Part shown: one piece after another, positions 34,079-42,064 of the stretch
Layout of the letters: each line of letters starts with the position of its first letter
How positions within the stretch are numbered: the first letter of the stretch is position 1
Origin: Mycobacterium sp. SMC-4
Lineage (GTDB): Bacteria > Actinomycetota > Actinomycetes > Mycobacteriales > Mycobacteriaceae
DNA: 64,000 bases
Reading direction: 5' to 3'
Assembly (NCBI RefSeq): GCF_025263265.1
Contig: NZ_CP079869.1
Coordinates: 3,658,001 to 3,722,000, forward strand
Translations under genes and position numbers: made by a program
The notes under the pieces: generated by a model
What the model was told of the DNA's origin: nothing
Database searches by the model: none
The model's input: only the letters and a program-made list of their open reading frames with translations

Positions 34079-35934
34079 AGCCCGTCCTTCCCGGATCCTT
34101 CGCGGCGCAACCGGGATGCTCCGCGCTCATCGATGGTCAGGCTCCACCCCGGCGGGACGACACAGGTAGAAGCGCCACCGTCCACCAGTGCGGGTCCGAC
34201 CTGCTTGAAACCCGTCGGCGCGTGCCGCTGTTCGATTATCGGGGTGGGCAGCAAACCGTAGTTCTCCCAAAAGACTTCGGTGCTTTCGGGGGCAGCTGCC
34301 GGATTGCGCCCGGTCATGCCCGCCGGGGTGGCCCGGGGCAGCTGATAGCGTCCCTCGACCGCGACGTAGCAGCGCCCATCTCGGGTGGTGAGCGACGTTC
34401 GGACCTGCACCGACTCAGCGCTGTACCCCTCGCCCCGCATGTCGCGCAGGACGGCTTCGCGCAGCACCGGCCGAGGGTCGGGTTCACCGGGTTCTGCCAT
34501 CGGCGCCTCGCGACGGTGCACGATGTCGACGGTCGAGGCGCCGTAGGCGGAGAACACCGGTGCATAAGGCATCACCAGAACGTCCCGGATGCCGGCGGCT
34601 TGAGCGATCGCCGCGCAATGTGTCGGTCCGTTTCCACCGAAGGCCAGTACGGTGACTTCGGTGGGGTCGATGCCCCACGCCTGCAACTGTTCGGCCAGTT
34701 GTCGGCCTGTTTCGCGGTGCAGGGTGGCGCGCACCCGCGCGGCGGTCTGCACGACATCGAGGCCCATCGATGCGGCGAGATGCTCATATGCGCGGCGTGC
34801 CGCAGCCACATCGAGTGGCATCGACCCACCCATGAATGCCTCCGGTCGCAGGATGCCCAGCACGGTGTCGGCATCGGTGACCGTGGGCTCAGTCCCGCCC
34901 AGGCCGAAACAGGCCGGTCCGGGATAGGCGCCGGCACTGCGCGGACCGACGCGCAGGTCACCGGCGTCCATCCAGGCGATCGAACCTCCGCCCGCCCCAA
35001 ACGGTTCCAGCTGTGGCAGTGGCAAGGATACTTCGACACCGGCAACCACACCGTGGTCGAGCATCCGCACCGCGCCATCGGCGACGACGCCGACGTCCAA
35101 GCTCGTTCCACCCATGTCGAGCGTCACCAGGATCTTGACGCCGTAGCTGCCGGCGATTTCACGGGCACCCAGCAGGCCCGCCATCGGACCCGAGTTGTAG
35201 GTCTTGGCCGCGATCGTGCGGGCCACGCGGGCCGCACCGCCGTCGTTGTGCACGATCAGCAGTGGCCGACGGTATCCCAGCGAACGCAGGTGATCCTCAG
35301 CGCGGTAGAGAAAGTCGGCCGCGGACGGATGGACGTAGGCGTTGAAAAGTGCGGTGGCGATACGTCGGTGCCCGTCGGAATCCGGGGCCACTGCGCCGGC
35401 GGCCAGCAGTGGGACCGCGTCGAGGCAGTGCCGGGGATAATTTTCCAGGAACACCTCGGCGATCCGGTCGGCTGAGTGATCTTCGGTGCCGGTGTCTCCG
35501 GCGGCCACCACCAGGCCACGGGCCCCACGGTGCAGCAGATCCCTGATGGGCCCCAGCACAGTGGCTGCGGTGTCGGCGGCCCTGGCTCCCGGCGGGAGGT
35601 CCAACTCGGCGACCATGTCCGGGTCGACGAAAACACCTACACCCGAGGCACTTCCGGCCGCCTGCGCGCTCAGCAGACCGAGTCGGGGCCCGGTCCGTTC
35701 GATCACCTGGTTGGTCCCGACGGTGGTGGCGTACCGCACAACCTCGGTCGTTCGCAGCAATTCCTCGGTACTTACACCGACTGCATCGGCGGCCGCCTGC
35801 AGGATCGCACGGAAACACACCAGCAGATCATGGGGAGTGGTCAGTGTCTTCACGGTGTGGACCTGGCCATCGTGGATCACGAAACCGTCGGTGAAAGTCC
35901 CGCCGGTATCGATACTTATCGTCGTCACTGTCAT
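34075..35934 (-). CDS. HyuA-type ATP-binding carboxylase subunit (apcA-like)
   Basis: A 619-residue (about 65 kDa) hydantoinase-A family protein and first gene of the apc-like operon. Motifs: SIDTGGTFTDGFV, TVGTNQVIERTGPR, TLDMGGTSLDVGVV, GAGGGSIAWMD, YPGPACFGLGGTEPTVTDAD and LAFGGNGPTHCAAIAQ. All phosphate-binding elements look intact. In the acetophenone enzyme, two different HyuA-like subunits each hydrolyse ATP; this shorter one corresponds to the roughly 70-kDa chain. The ATG at 35934 follows GAAAGGG. The gene diverges from a PucR-type regulator across 215 bases. Confidence 0.87.
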   Translation of the reverse strand: MTVTTISIDTGGTFTDGFVIHDGQVHTVKTLTTPHDLLVCFRAILQAAADAVGVSTEELLRTTEVVRYATTVGTNQVIERTGPRLGLLSAQAAGSASGVGVFVDPDMVAELDLPPGARAADTAATVLGPIRDLLHRGARGLVVAAGDTGTEDHSADRIAEVFLENYPRHCLDAVPLLAAGAVAPDSDGHRRIATALFNAYVHPSAADFLYRAEDHLRSLGYRRPLLIVHNDGGAARVARTIAAKTYNSGPMAGLLGAREIAGSYGVKILVTLDMGGTSLDVGVVADGAVRMLDHGVVAGVEVSLPLPQLEPFGAGGGSIAWMDAGDLRVGPRSAGAYPGPACFGLGGTEPTVTDADTVLGILRPEAFMGGSMPLDVAAARRAYEHLAASMGLDVVQTAARVRATLHRETGRQLAEQLQAWGIDPTEVTVLAFGGNGPTHCAAIAQAAGIRDVLVMPYAPVFSAYGASTVDIVHRREAPMAEPGEPDPRPVLREAVLRDMRGEGYSAESVQVRTSLTTRDGRCYVAVEGRYQLPRATPAGMTGRNPAAAPESTEVFWENYGLLPTPIIEQRHAPTGFKQVGPALVDGGASTCVVPPGWSLTIDERGASRLRREGSGKDGL

Positions 35935-36149
35935 AGCGACCCTTTCGCCGGATCGTCGCGAAGTCTCGTCGGGATCAACCTTCGTGACGGACACAGCCAG
36001 GAACAATGTCGTACCCGGCCACAGTCCAGTGGTGTCATCGAACAACGGCCCGATATTGGCCCCGAGGTTCCGAACTCCGTGCGCCCGGGAGGCAGTTTCG
36101 TGCGCTCAGCGGGAAGCCGCGGTCCGTCGTTCTTCCTAGCATCGGCGCC
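35935..36149. promoter_or_regulatory. Divergent promoter region, apc-like operon and PucR regulator
   Basis: These 215 bases separate the divergent starts and hold no gene. A loose dyad TTCGC-N9-GCGAA lies close to the apc-side start, but I find no strong palindrome comparable with the TetR operator or the GAGAAY motif. Control by the adjacent PucR-type protein is the simplest expectation. Confidence 0.4.
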
Positions 36150-37406
36150 ATGAGCACCCCCACCCTCACCCCGGACGCGTGTCGCGACGACGCCGAGTCG
36201 CAGCCGTGGCGGTGGCTGTCCACCTGGATCGCCGGTGAACACGACACCATCCTCGACCAGCTCACCGCAGAGGTGCTGGGTGAGCTGCCCGAGCTCGCCT
36301 TCGCCCCACACCGGCCGGAAGTCCACGTGCGCGCGGCCATCGGCGCCCATGTGGGCGCCCTTCAGCAGGTGCTGGGCCAGGCCGGTGAACCAACTCAGGT
36401 GGTGATGCCTGCGGTCTTCGATGACTACACGCGTCGGCTTGCCCGGGACGAGACGCCGGCGCTGGCGGTCCTGTTGCGATCGTTCGAGAAAATGCACGGA
36501 AACCTCTGGGGTCAGTTGTTGACGGCGCTGCGCAGCCCGCTCCACCGGGTAGAACCGGAGCATCGCGCCGAGCTCCTCGAATTCGCCTCGGCGCGTTTGT
36601 TCGCCTACTTCCATTCCGTCGGAACCCAGACAGCACGGGCCTACCAGGCCGCGCGATCGCTGCATCAGATGCGCAATGCGGCCGCGCGCCATGAACTGGT
36701 CACCCGGGTGCTGGCCGGCGAACTCGAGCAGGGTGAGGCCGAACTCCTGTTGCACCACGAGTTCAACTGCACCCAGATCGCCTACGTGGCAACGTTCAAC
36801 GGGCACGACCCGGCGGACCGCTTGAGCACCACGATCGCACGCCTCGTCGGACGACTCGGCGCCCGAGCGCACCTGGCGGTGCGCTCGGCGGAAGGATGTT
36901 ACGGCTGGTTCAGCCCGCTGCGGGACAACTGGCGTGAAGCAGTGTGCGACCTGTCGGCGCCTGATCGGGTGCTGCTGTGCCTGGGCGCTCCGCACGAAGG
37001 ATTGGCCGGTTTTCGGCAGACCCGGGCAGAGGCGCTGGAGGGTCACCGCGTCGCGGCTGCCACGTCGCGCACGGGGGTGGTGCTGTTCGAGGATGTCGCC
37101 CACCTCGCACTGGCCACCCGCGACCTCGCGGCGGCCCGAGCCCTGGTCGAGCGGGAACTGGGCCGACTCTGCGCCACGGACGAAACCACCGCGCGACTGT
37201 TGGACACCTTGCGGGTGTACCTCGACGAACTGGCCAGCCCGACCCGGACCGCGCGCCGAATGTTCGTCCACCCCAACACCGTGATCAAGCGGTTGGAGCG
37301 GATCGAGGAACAACTCGGCGGGCCGATCTGTCCGAACAGCCTCCACTTGCGCATGGCAGTCGAACTCGCGCCGCTGGTTCGGGCCCTCGCCGCCCCAGCC
37401 GGGTGA
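36150..37406 (+). CDS. PucR/CdaR-family transcriptional regulator
   Basis: A 418-residue regulator. The N-terminal 200 residues are helical and include LHRVEPEHRAELLEFASARLF; a GGDEF-like middle domain follows. The C-terminal helix-turn-helix (about 350-395) reads TLRVYLDELASPTRTARRMF, then VHPNTVIKRLERIEEQLG, the PucR signature. I start at the ATG at 36150, since the upstream extension lacks protein character. It diverges from the apc-like operon and most likely regulates it. Its TGA is directly followed, with no gap, by the convergent thiolase stop. Confidence 0.83.
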   Translation: MSTPTLTPDACRDDAESQPWRWLSTWIAGEHDTILDQLTAEVLGELPELAFAPHRPEVHVRAAIGAHVGALQQVLGQAGEPTQVVMPAVFDDYTRRLARDETPALAVLLRSFEKMHGNLWGQLLTALRSPLHRVEPEHRAELLEFASARLFAYFHSVGTQTARAYQAARSLHQMRNAAARHELVTRVLAGELEQGEAELLLHHEFNCTQIAYVATFNGHDPADRLSTTIARLVGRLGARAHLAVRSAEGCYGWFSPLRDNWREAVCDLSAPDRVLLCLGAPHEGLAGFRQTRAEALEGHRVAAATSRTGVVLFEDVAHLALATRDLAAARALVERELGRLCATDETTARLLDTLRVYLDELASPTRTARRMFVHPNTVIKRLERIEEQLGGPICPNSLHLRMAVELAPLVRALAAPAG

Positions 37407-38672
37407 CTACCGGTCCGGCCCCTCCAGGATCGTCACCGAGCACACCGCACTGTCGTTGCCGATCACCCCACCACCGTTTTCGGCCAGCCCGATCCTGGCG
37501 TTGGCGACGGCGTTGCCGCCTGCTTCCCCGCGTAGCTGAATCGCTATCTCGTTGAGCATCATCAGCCCCGTTGCGCCGATCGGATGCCCGCGCGAGACAA
37601 GGCCACCGGAGGCGTTGACCGGGAGCTCACCATCGATGGCGGTGGCACCAGCGGCGGTGTACTCACCGGCCTTGCCGCGGTCACAAAAGCCCAGATCCTC
37701 CAGCAGGTGGATCTCGGCGAACGAACTCGCGTCGTGCAACTCCACCAGGTCGATATCGCGCGGGGCAAGGCCGGCGGCCCGATAGGCGCGGCGGGCGGCC
37801 AGCACCGGCGCTCGATCGTCATCCCACGAGACATCGAAAACGCCGCAGGCTATTTCGTTGGCCCGGATACGCACTGCCCGCTCACGCACCTCGGCCGGAC
37901 AACGGTCGAGGTGCTTTCGCGAACACACCAATACCGCGGCGGCCCCGTCGCCGATCGGAGCGCACATCGCCCGGGTCAACGGTTCGGAGACCACTCGGTC
38001 CTCGAGCACCTGTTGCACCGACATCGGAAACCGGTACTGGGCGCGCGGGTTGTGCACCGAGTTGGTGTGATTCTTTGCGGCCGCCATAGCGAGATGCTCG
38101 GCTGTGGTGCCGTATGCGCGCATGTGCGAATGCGCCCACAGCCCATACAGATCCATCGCCACCCCGCGTTCCGGTCCGGTATCGAACGTCGTCCCGTTCG
38201 CCGCGGCGGTGCGCCTATAGAGGTTCTGCCAGGACTCCGGATCCAGCCAGTCCAGCGCACCCTCCATGCCGCGCAGCGCCGCCCGCGGATTGTCCGGGTC
38301 GAACATCTTCTCCACTCCGATGGCCAACGCCACGTCGCTGTGCCCGGACTGCACCTCGCGCAACGCGTTGCTGAACGCCTGCGAGCCAGTGGCGCAACCA
38401 CCCTCGACGTTGGTGACGGGCGCTCCCCTGGGAAACAGGCCGTCGTTGACCAACGGCACGAAGCACAGCTGGCCCTTGAGATAGGGCTGGCGCCAGTGGT
38501 CCATCAGCATGTTCGCGAACCAGGCTCCACCGATCACGTCGGGATCATCGACGAGGGCGTCGGCGAGCACCCCAAGGTAGGCATCTCGAGTCAACGCCTT
38601 CGGGTCCTTGTCGGGGAACTTGCCGACAGCCGTGGCGAAGGTGCCGAGAATGTAAGCGTCGATCGTTCTCAC
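37407..38672 (-). CDS. Thiolase-superfamily protein (lipid-transfer type)
   Basis: A 421-residue SCP-x-type thiolase, last gene of the long TetR-led operon. It keeps the nucleophile Cys93 (VEGGCATGSQAF), a histidine in LVELHDASSFAE, and SRGHPIGATG; the C-terminus ENGGGVIGNDSAVC includes a cysteine. It should cleave a 3-ketoacyl-CoA. A GTG start overlaps the hydratase stop (GTGA). In this operon it would release acetyl- or propionyl-CoA after activation of a ketone-carboxylation product. Confidence 0.87.
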   Translation of the reverse strand: MRTIDAYILGTFATAVGKFPDKDPKALTRDAYLGVLADALVDDPDVIGGAWFANMLMDHWRQPYLKGQLCFVPLVNDGLFPRGAPVTNVEGGCATGSQAFSNALREVQSGHSDVALAIGVEKMFDPDNPRAALRGMEGALDWLDPESWQNLYRRTAAANGTTFDTGPERGVAMDLYGLWAHSHMRAYGTTAEHLAMAAAKNHTNSVHNPRAQYRFPMSVQQVLEDRVVSEPLTRAMCAPIGDGAAAVLVCSRKHLDRCPAEVRERAVRIRANEIACGVFDVSWDDDRAPVLAARRAYRAAGLAPRDIDLVELHDASSFAEIHLLEDLGFCDRGKAGEYTAAGATAIDGELPVNASGGLVSRGHPIGATGLMMLNEIAIQLRGEAGGNAVANARIGLAENGGGVIGNDSAVCSVTILEGPDR

Positions 38673-39454
38673 CGTCCCTCGAAAGTGGGCCGGCGCTTCT
38701 CGTTGAAGCTGGTGAGCCCTTCCCGGAAGTCGTGGCTGCTCATGTGGTTGCGCAGTACCAGCATTTCGTGGCGCAGCGCTGTTGCCTGATCGTTGTGCAT
38801 CGCCGCATTCGCGACTTCCTTCATCGCCGACAGCACCAGCGGACTGTGCTCGGCGAGCTTCGTGGCGTATTCGGCGACCGTGGCACGCAATTGGTCATCC
38901 GGCACCACCTCACAGACCATTCCCCAGTCCCGCAACGTGGCCGCGGGCAGTGAATCACCGCTGAAAAGAAGGGATTTAGCGCGGTTCAACCCCACCCGGC
39001 GCGGCAGCACCGCAGCACCGCCGCCCCCGGGCAGCAGGCCGTACTTGGCGTGCCCGTCGCCGAAGCGCGCGCTGTCCGCAGCGAAGATCACGTCGCAGAA
39101 AAGGAGTACCTCAAAGCCGCCGGCGATGGCCGCGCCGTTGACCGCGGCGATCACGGGCTTGTGGCAGTTTCGCACTGCGGCGAATGTGTCGACGCTGGTG
39201 GCCACCCCGTCGGGCCCGTCACCGCCGTCCCCGTTCAGCTCTGAGAGCACGAATTTCAGGTCACCGCCGGCGCTGAAGGCTCGGCCGTTGCCGGTCAGCA
39301 CCACCACCCGAACCTGAGGGTCGGCCGTCGCCTGCTGAAATGCGACGCGCAGTTCGTTGAGCAGGTCGCTGTTGAACGCATTTAGCACATCGGGTCGGTT
39401 GAGGCACAGCCATTGCACACGGCCATTGCGATAGCTTTCCAGGATATGTGACAT
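38669..39454 (-). CDS. Enoyl-CoA hydratase/isomerase family protein
   Basis: A 261-residue crotonase. The oxyanion segment AFSAGGDLKFV and the first glutamate (AGGFEVLLFCD) are present. The second glutamate position reads GDGHAKYGLLPGGGG, with histidine where hydratases have glutamate. That substitution argues against simple hydration and for isomerase, hydrolase or carbon-carbon lyase chemistry. It lies between an SDR gene and the thiolase in the TetR-led operon. Confidence 0.85.
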   Translation of the reverse strand: MSHILESYRNGRVQWLCLNRPDVLNAFNSDLLNELRVAFQQATADPQVRVVVLTGNGRAFSAGGDLKFVLSELNGDGGDGPDGVATSVDTFAAVRNCHKPVIAAVNGAAIAGGFEVLLFCDVIFAADSARFGDGHAKYGLLPGGGGAAVLPRRVGLNRAKSLLFSGDSLPAATLRDWGMVCEVVPDDQLRATVAEYATKLAEHSPLVLSAMKEVANAAMHNDQATALRHEMLVLRNHMSSHDFREGLTSFNEKRRPTFEGR

Positions 39455-39467
39455 GTTCGGTTGACTC

Positions 39468-40235
39468 CTAGTGGCGGGCCCGCAGCCCGGCGTCGAGACA
39501 GACGGTGGTGGCGTTGAAGTAGGAGTTGGTGATGATGTGCTCGACCAGGCTGCCGATCTCGGGTGGATCGCCCATCCGCTTGGGATATAGCACCGATTCT
39601 CGCAAGGACGTCAGCACGGTTTCACTCACCTCATCGGCCATCCCGGTATGGAATACACCGGGAACTATTGCAACACAACGTATTCCATCCCCAGCCAGAT
39701 CACGGGCGATCGGCATCGACATGCCGATCACACCAGCCTTGCTGGCGGCATAGGCGACCGTGCCGCGGGTGCCGTCCCAGGCCGCCCCGGAGGCGATGTT
39801 GACGAGGACACCTCGCTCGGTGGTCTCCGGGTCGGGTTCATTGGTGACCATCTGCGCGGCCGTGATACGCACCACGTTAAACACCCCGGTGAGGTTGACA
39901 TCTATGGTGCGCTGCCAGACCGCAAGGCTGTGTGGGACGCCTTTGGACACCGTCTTCATCATGGACGGGACTCCGGCGCAGTTCACCGCGGCATGCACGG
40001 TCCCGAACCGGTCAACGGCCAACCGGACGGCGGCCTGGACCTGGTCCGCGTCACTGACATCGGTGCGACACGCCACCGCTCCGTCCCCGAGTTCGGCGGC
40101 GGCCTTCTCCAACGGCTCCTCGGCGACGTCGAGCATGACCACGTTGGCGCCCGCCTGGTGCAGGGTTCGCGCAGTGGCCCGGCCCATGCCGGAGGCGGCG
40201 CCGGTCACGATGGCGCAGCGGCCGTCCAATTTCAT
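39468..40235 (-). CDS. Short-chain dehydrogenase/reductase
   Basis: A 255-residue classical SDR with TGAASGMG, a modified NCAGVP in place of N-N-A-G, VNIASGAAWDG with the catalytic serine, and YAASKAG. It resembles the 3-hydroxyacyl-CoA dehydrogenase type 2 group, which acts on branched or steroid-like hydroxyacyl-CoA, but this is a guess. The ATG at 40235 overlaps the synthetase stop (ATGA); the longer upstream frame is a shadow. Confidence 0.86.
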   Translation of the reverse strand: MKLDGRCAIVTGAASGMGRATARTLHQAGANVVMLDVAEEPLEKAAAELGDGAVACRTDVSDADQVQAAVRLAVDRFGTVHAAVNCAGVPSMMKTVSKGVPHSLAVWQRTIDVNLTGVFNVVRITAAQMVTNEPDPETTERGVLVNIASGAAWDGTRGTVAYAASKAGVIGMSMPIARDLAGDGIRCVAIVPGVFHTGMADEVSETVLTSLRESVLYPKRMGDPPEIGSLVEHIITNSYFNATTVCLDAGLRARH

Positions 40236-41830
40236 CGTTGCGTTCCTTGTGGGGTGAGTTGTGGCAATTCGACCGCGTTGGTCAGGCCCTGTTGCTTGAG
40301 TTTGAACTTCTGCACCTTGGCGGTTTCGGTCTTGGGCAGCGCCTCGACGAAGCGCACATAGCGCGGCACCGCGAAACGAGGCAATGCGTCGGCACACGCC
40401 GCGGCGATGTCGTCGGCGGTGAGCGCGCGGTTGGTGACGACCGCCACGGCGATCTCGTCCTCGCCGAACTCCGACGGCACCGGGTAGGCGCCGCTTTCCA
40501 CCACACCATTGACGGTGTTGATGACGTCCTCGATGATGCGTGGCGAGATGTTCTCTCCACGCCGGCGAATCATGTCCTTGAACCGATCGACGTAGTAAAC
40601 GTACCCCTCTGCATCTACCCGGCCCGCATCGCCGGTGTGGAACCAGAAGTTGCGCAACACCTTCAGAGTCTCCTCGGGCTGATTCCAGTATCCGGTGGAC
40701 ATCGCCCAGGGTTCATCGCAGCTGATGCAGATCTCTCCGACCTCGCCCGCCGGCAACTCGCGGTCATGTTCGTCGACGATGCGGAGACGATATGGTTCGA
40801 ATGGCCGGCCACATGAGCCGCGTGGCGCGGTGCCGTCGGAGGAATTCAGGATCGGGATGCTGATCTCGGTGCTGCCGTACATCTCGAAGATCGGAATCCC
40901 GAACCGCTGCGCAAACGCATCGGTCATCTCCTGCGGCGCCGGCACGATCAGCGCACGGGTGATGCCGTGGGTCCGGTCTGCGGGCGACTCTGGTTGGGCC
41001 AGAAGGAAATGCGCCATGGACACCACCATGTGAGCCACCGTCACCCGATGCTGACGCGCTTGCTCCCAGAACTTGCTGGCGCTGAACTTGCGGACCAGCG
41101 CGATCCGGGCACCGACCATCAGACAAGCACCGACGTTCATATACTTGCCGCCGCCGTGGAACAACGGCAGCACGGTGATCAGCGTGTCGTCCTCGGTCAA
41201 TCGCAGCGCGCGCACGGTGCGTTCGCCGATGCGCACCGTAGCGCGATGCGGCAGCACCGCACCCTTGGGCAGGCCGGTGGTGCCGGAGGTGTACATGATC
41301 GCCGCACTGTCCGAGCCCAGCGCCGAGGTTTCGACCGACACAACGGTATTCGCGATGATGTTGTCGAGGGTGTCTAGACCCTCGGCCGGAGTACCGTGCT
41401 CGGTCATCACGTCGACGAACACCGGGCGGGCGCTATCGGGCAACGCCTCCTCAATCGCGGCTCGGCGCCCGGCTTCGATGACGGCGGCCGCCGGCGCAGC
41501 GTCGTGCAGAACGTGCCGCAGGCTGGCGCCCACCAGTCCCGGGTTGATCGGCACCTCGACAGCGCCGATCTTGTTCAACCCGAGCATCAGATAGATGGCG
41601 CGAACATCGTTGGGAACCAGCGTGATAACCCGATCTCCAGCCCGCACCCCACGGTCGCGCAACGCGGCGGCGATAGCCGACGCGCGTTGGTCGAGGTCGC
41701 GGTAACTGACATTGATGCCGTCGTCCTGCACGATGCACACCCGGTCGGGGTCATGTGCCACCCATTGTTCGACGACGGAGCTCAAGACCGAGTCAATTAT
41801 GTCGAGGTCATTCTTCAGCGCAGTCTTCAC
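40232..41830 (-). CDS. FadD-type acyl-CoA synthetase in carboxylase operon
   Basis: A 532-residue ANL-superfamily ligase with YTSGTTGLPKGAVL, MYGSTEIS, FWFHTGDAG, DRFKDMIRRRGENIS and a C-terminal catalytic lysine in KTETAKVQKF. It directly follows a HyuA-HyuB-zinc-ribbon set, starting by GTG one base inside the zinc-ribbon stop. In known acetophenone degradation, the carboxylase product, a beta-keto acid, is activated by a dedicated CoA ligase encoded beside the carboxylase. The same role is likely here, with the substrate unknown. Confidence 0.87.
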   Translation of the reverse strand: MKTALKNDLDIIDSVLSSVVEQWVAHDPDRVCIVQDDGINVSYRDLDQRASAIAAALRDRGVRAGDRVITLVPNDVRAIYLMLGLNKIGAVEVPINPGLVGASLRHVLHDAAPAAAVIEAGRRAAIEEALPDSARPVFVDVMTEHGTPAEGLDTLDNIIANTVVSVETSALGSDSAAIMYTSGTTGLPKGAVLPHRATVRIGERTVRALRLTEDDTLITVLPLFHGGGKYMNVGACLMVGARIALVRKFSASKFWEQARQHRVTVAHMVVSMAHFLLAQPESPADRTHGITRALIVPAPQEMTDAFAQRFGIPIFEMYGSTEISIPILNSSDGTAPRGSCGRPFEPYRLRIVDEHDRELPAGEVGEICISCDEPWAMSTGYWNQPEETLKVLRNFWFHTGDAGRVDAEGYVYYVDRFKDMIRRRGENISPRIIEDVINTVNGVVESGAYPVPSEFGEDEIAVAVVTNRALTADDIAAACADALPRFAVPRYVRFVEALPKTETAKVQKFKLKQQGLTNAVELPQLTPQGTQR

Positions 41831-42036
41831 TACACCTCCCCAGACAGTACCGGTGAGGTGATCCGCTGTGCCTCAACGGTGTAAAGGCACGACCGGCACT
41901 TCAGCACCCGAAGCCAGCCGCGGTAGTCGACCACCCGGTACCGGGCCAGCCGCGCGGCGCCGCAGCGCTCGCAACTGATCTCGACGTCCTCGGTCACCTC
42001 GCTGATGAACAGCTCCGTCGGCTGAGGAAATATCAT
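41830..42036 (-). CDS. 68-aa zinc-ribbon protein, putative small carboxylase subunit
   Basis: A 68-residue protein with two cysteine pairs, CERC (22, 25) and CRSC (47, 50), in a classic zinc-ribbon spacing. It sits immediately after HyuA and HyuB and so takes the place of the small zinc subunit of three-gene acetone-carboxylase operons. It is, however, much shorter than AcxC (about 165 residues) and unlike the six-cysteine protein at 33734-34078. The ATG at 42036 has a strong AAGGAGTG site; the stop overlaps the synthetase start by one base. Confidence 0.7.
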   Translation of the reverse strand: MIFPQPTELFISEVTEDVEISCERCGAARLARYRVVDYRGWLRVLKCRSCLYTVEAQRITSPVLSGEV

Positions 42037-42064
42037 TGGTCACTCCTTGCAGAGGGGTCGCGGC

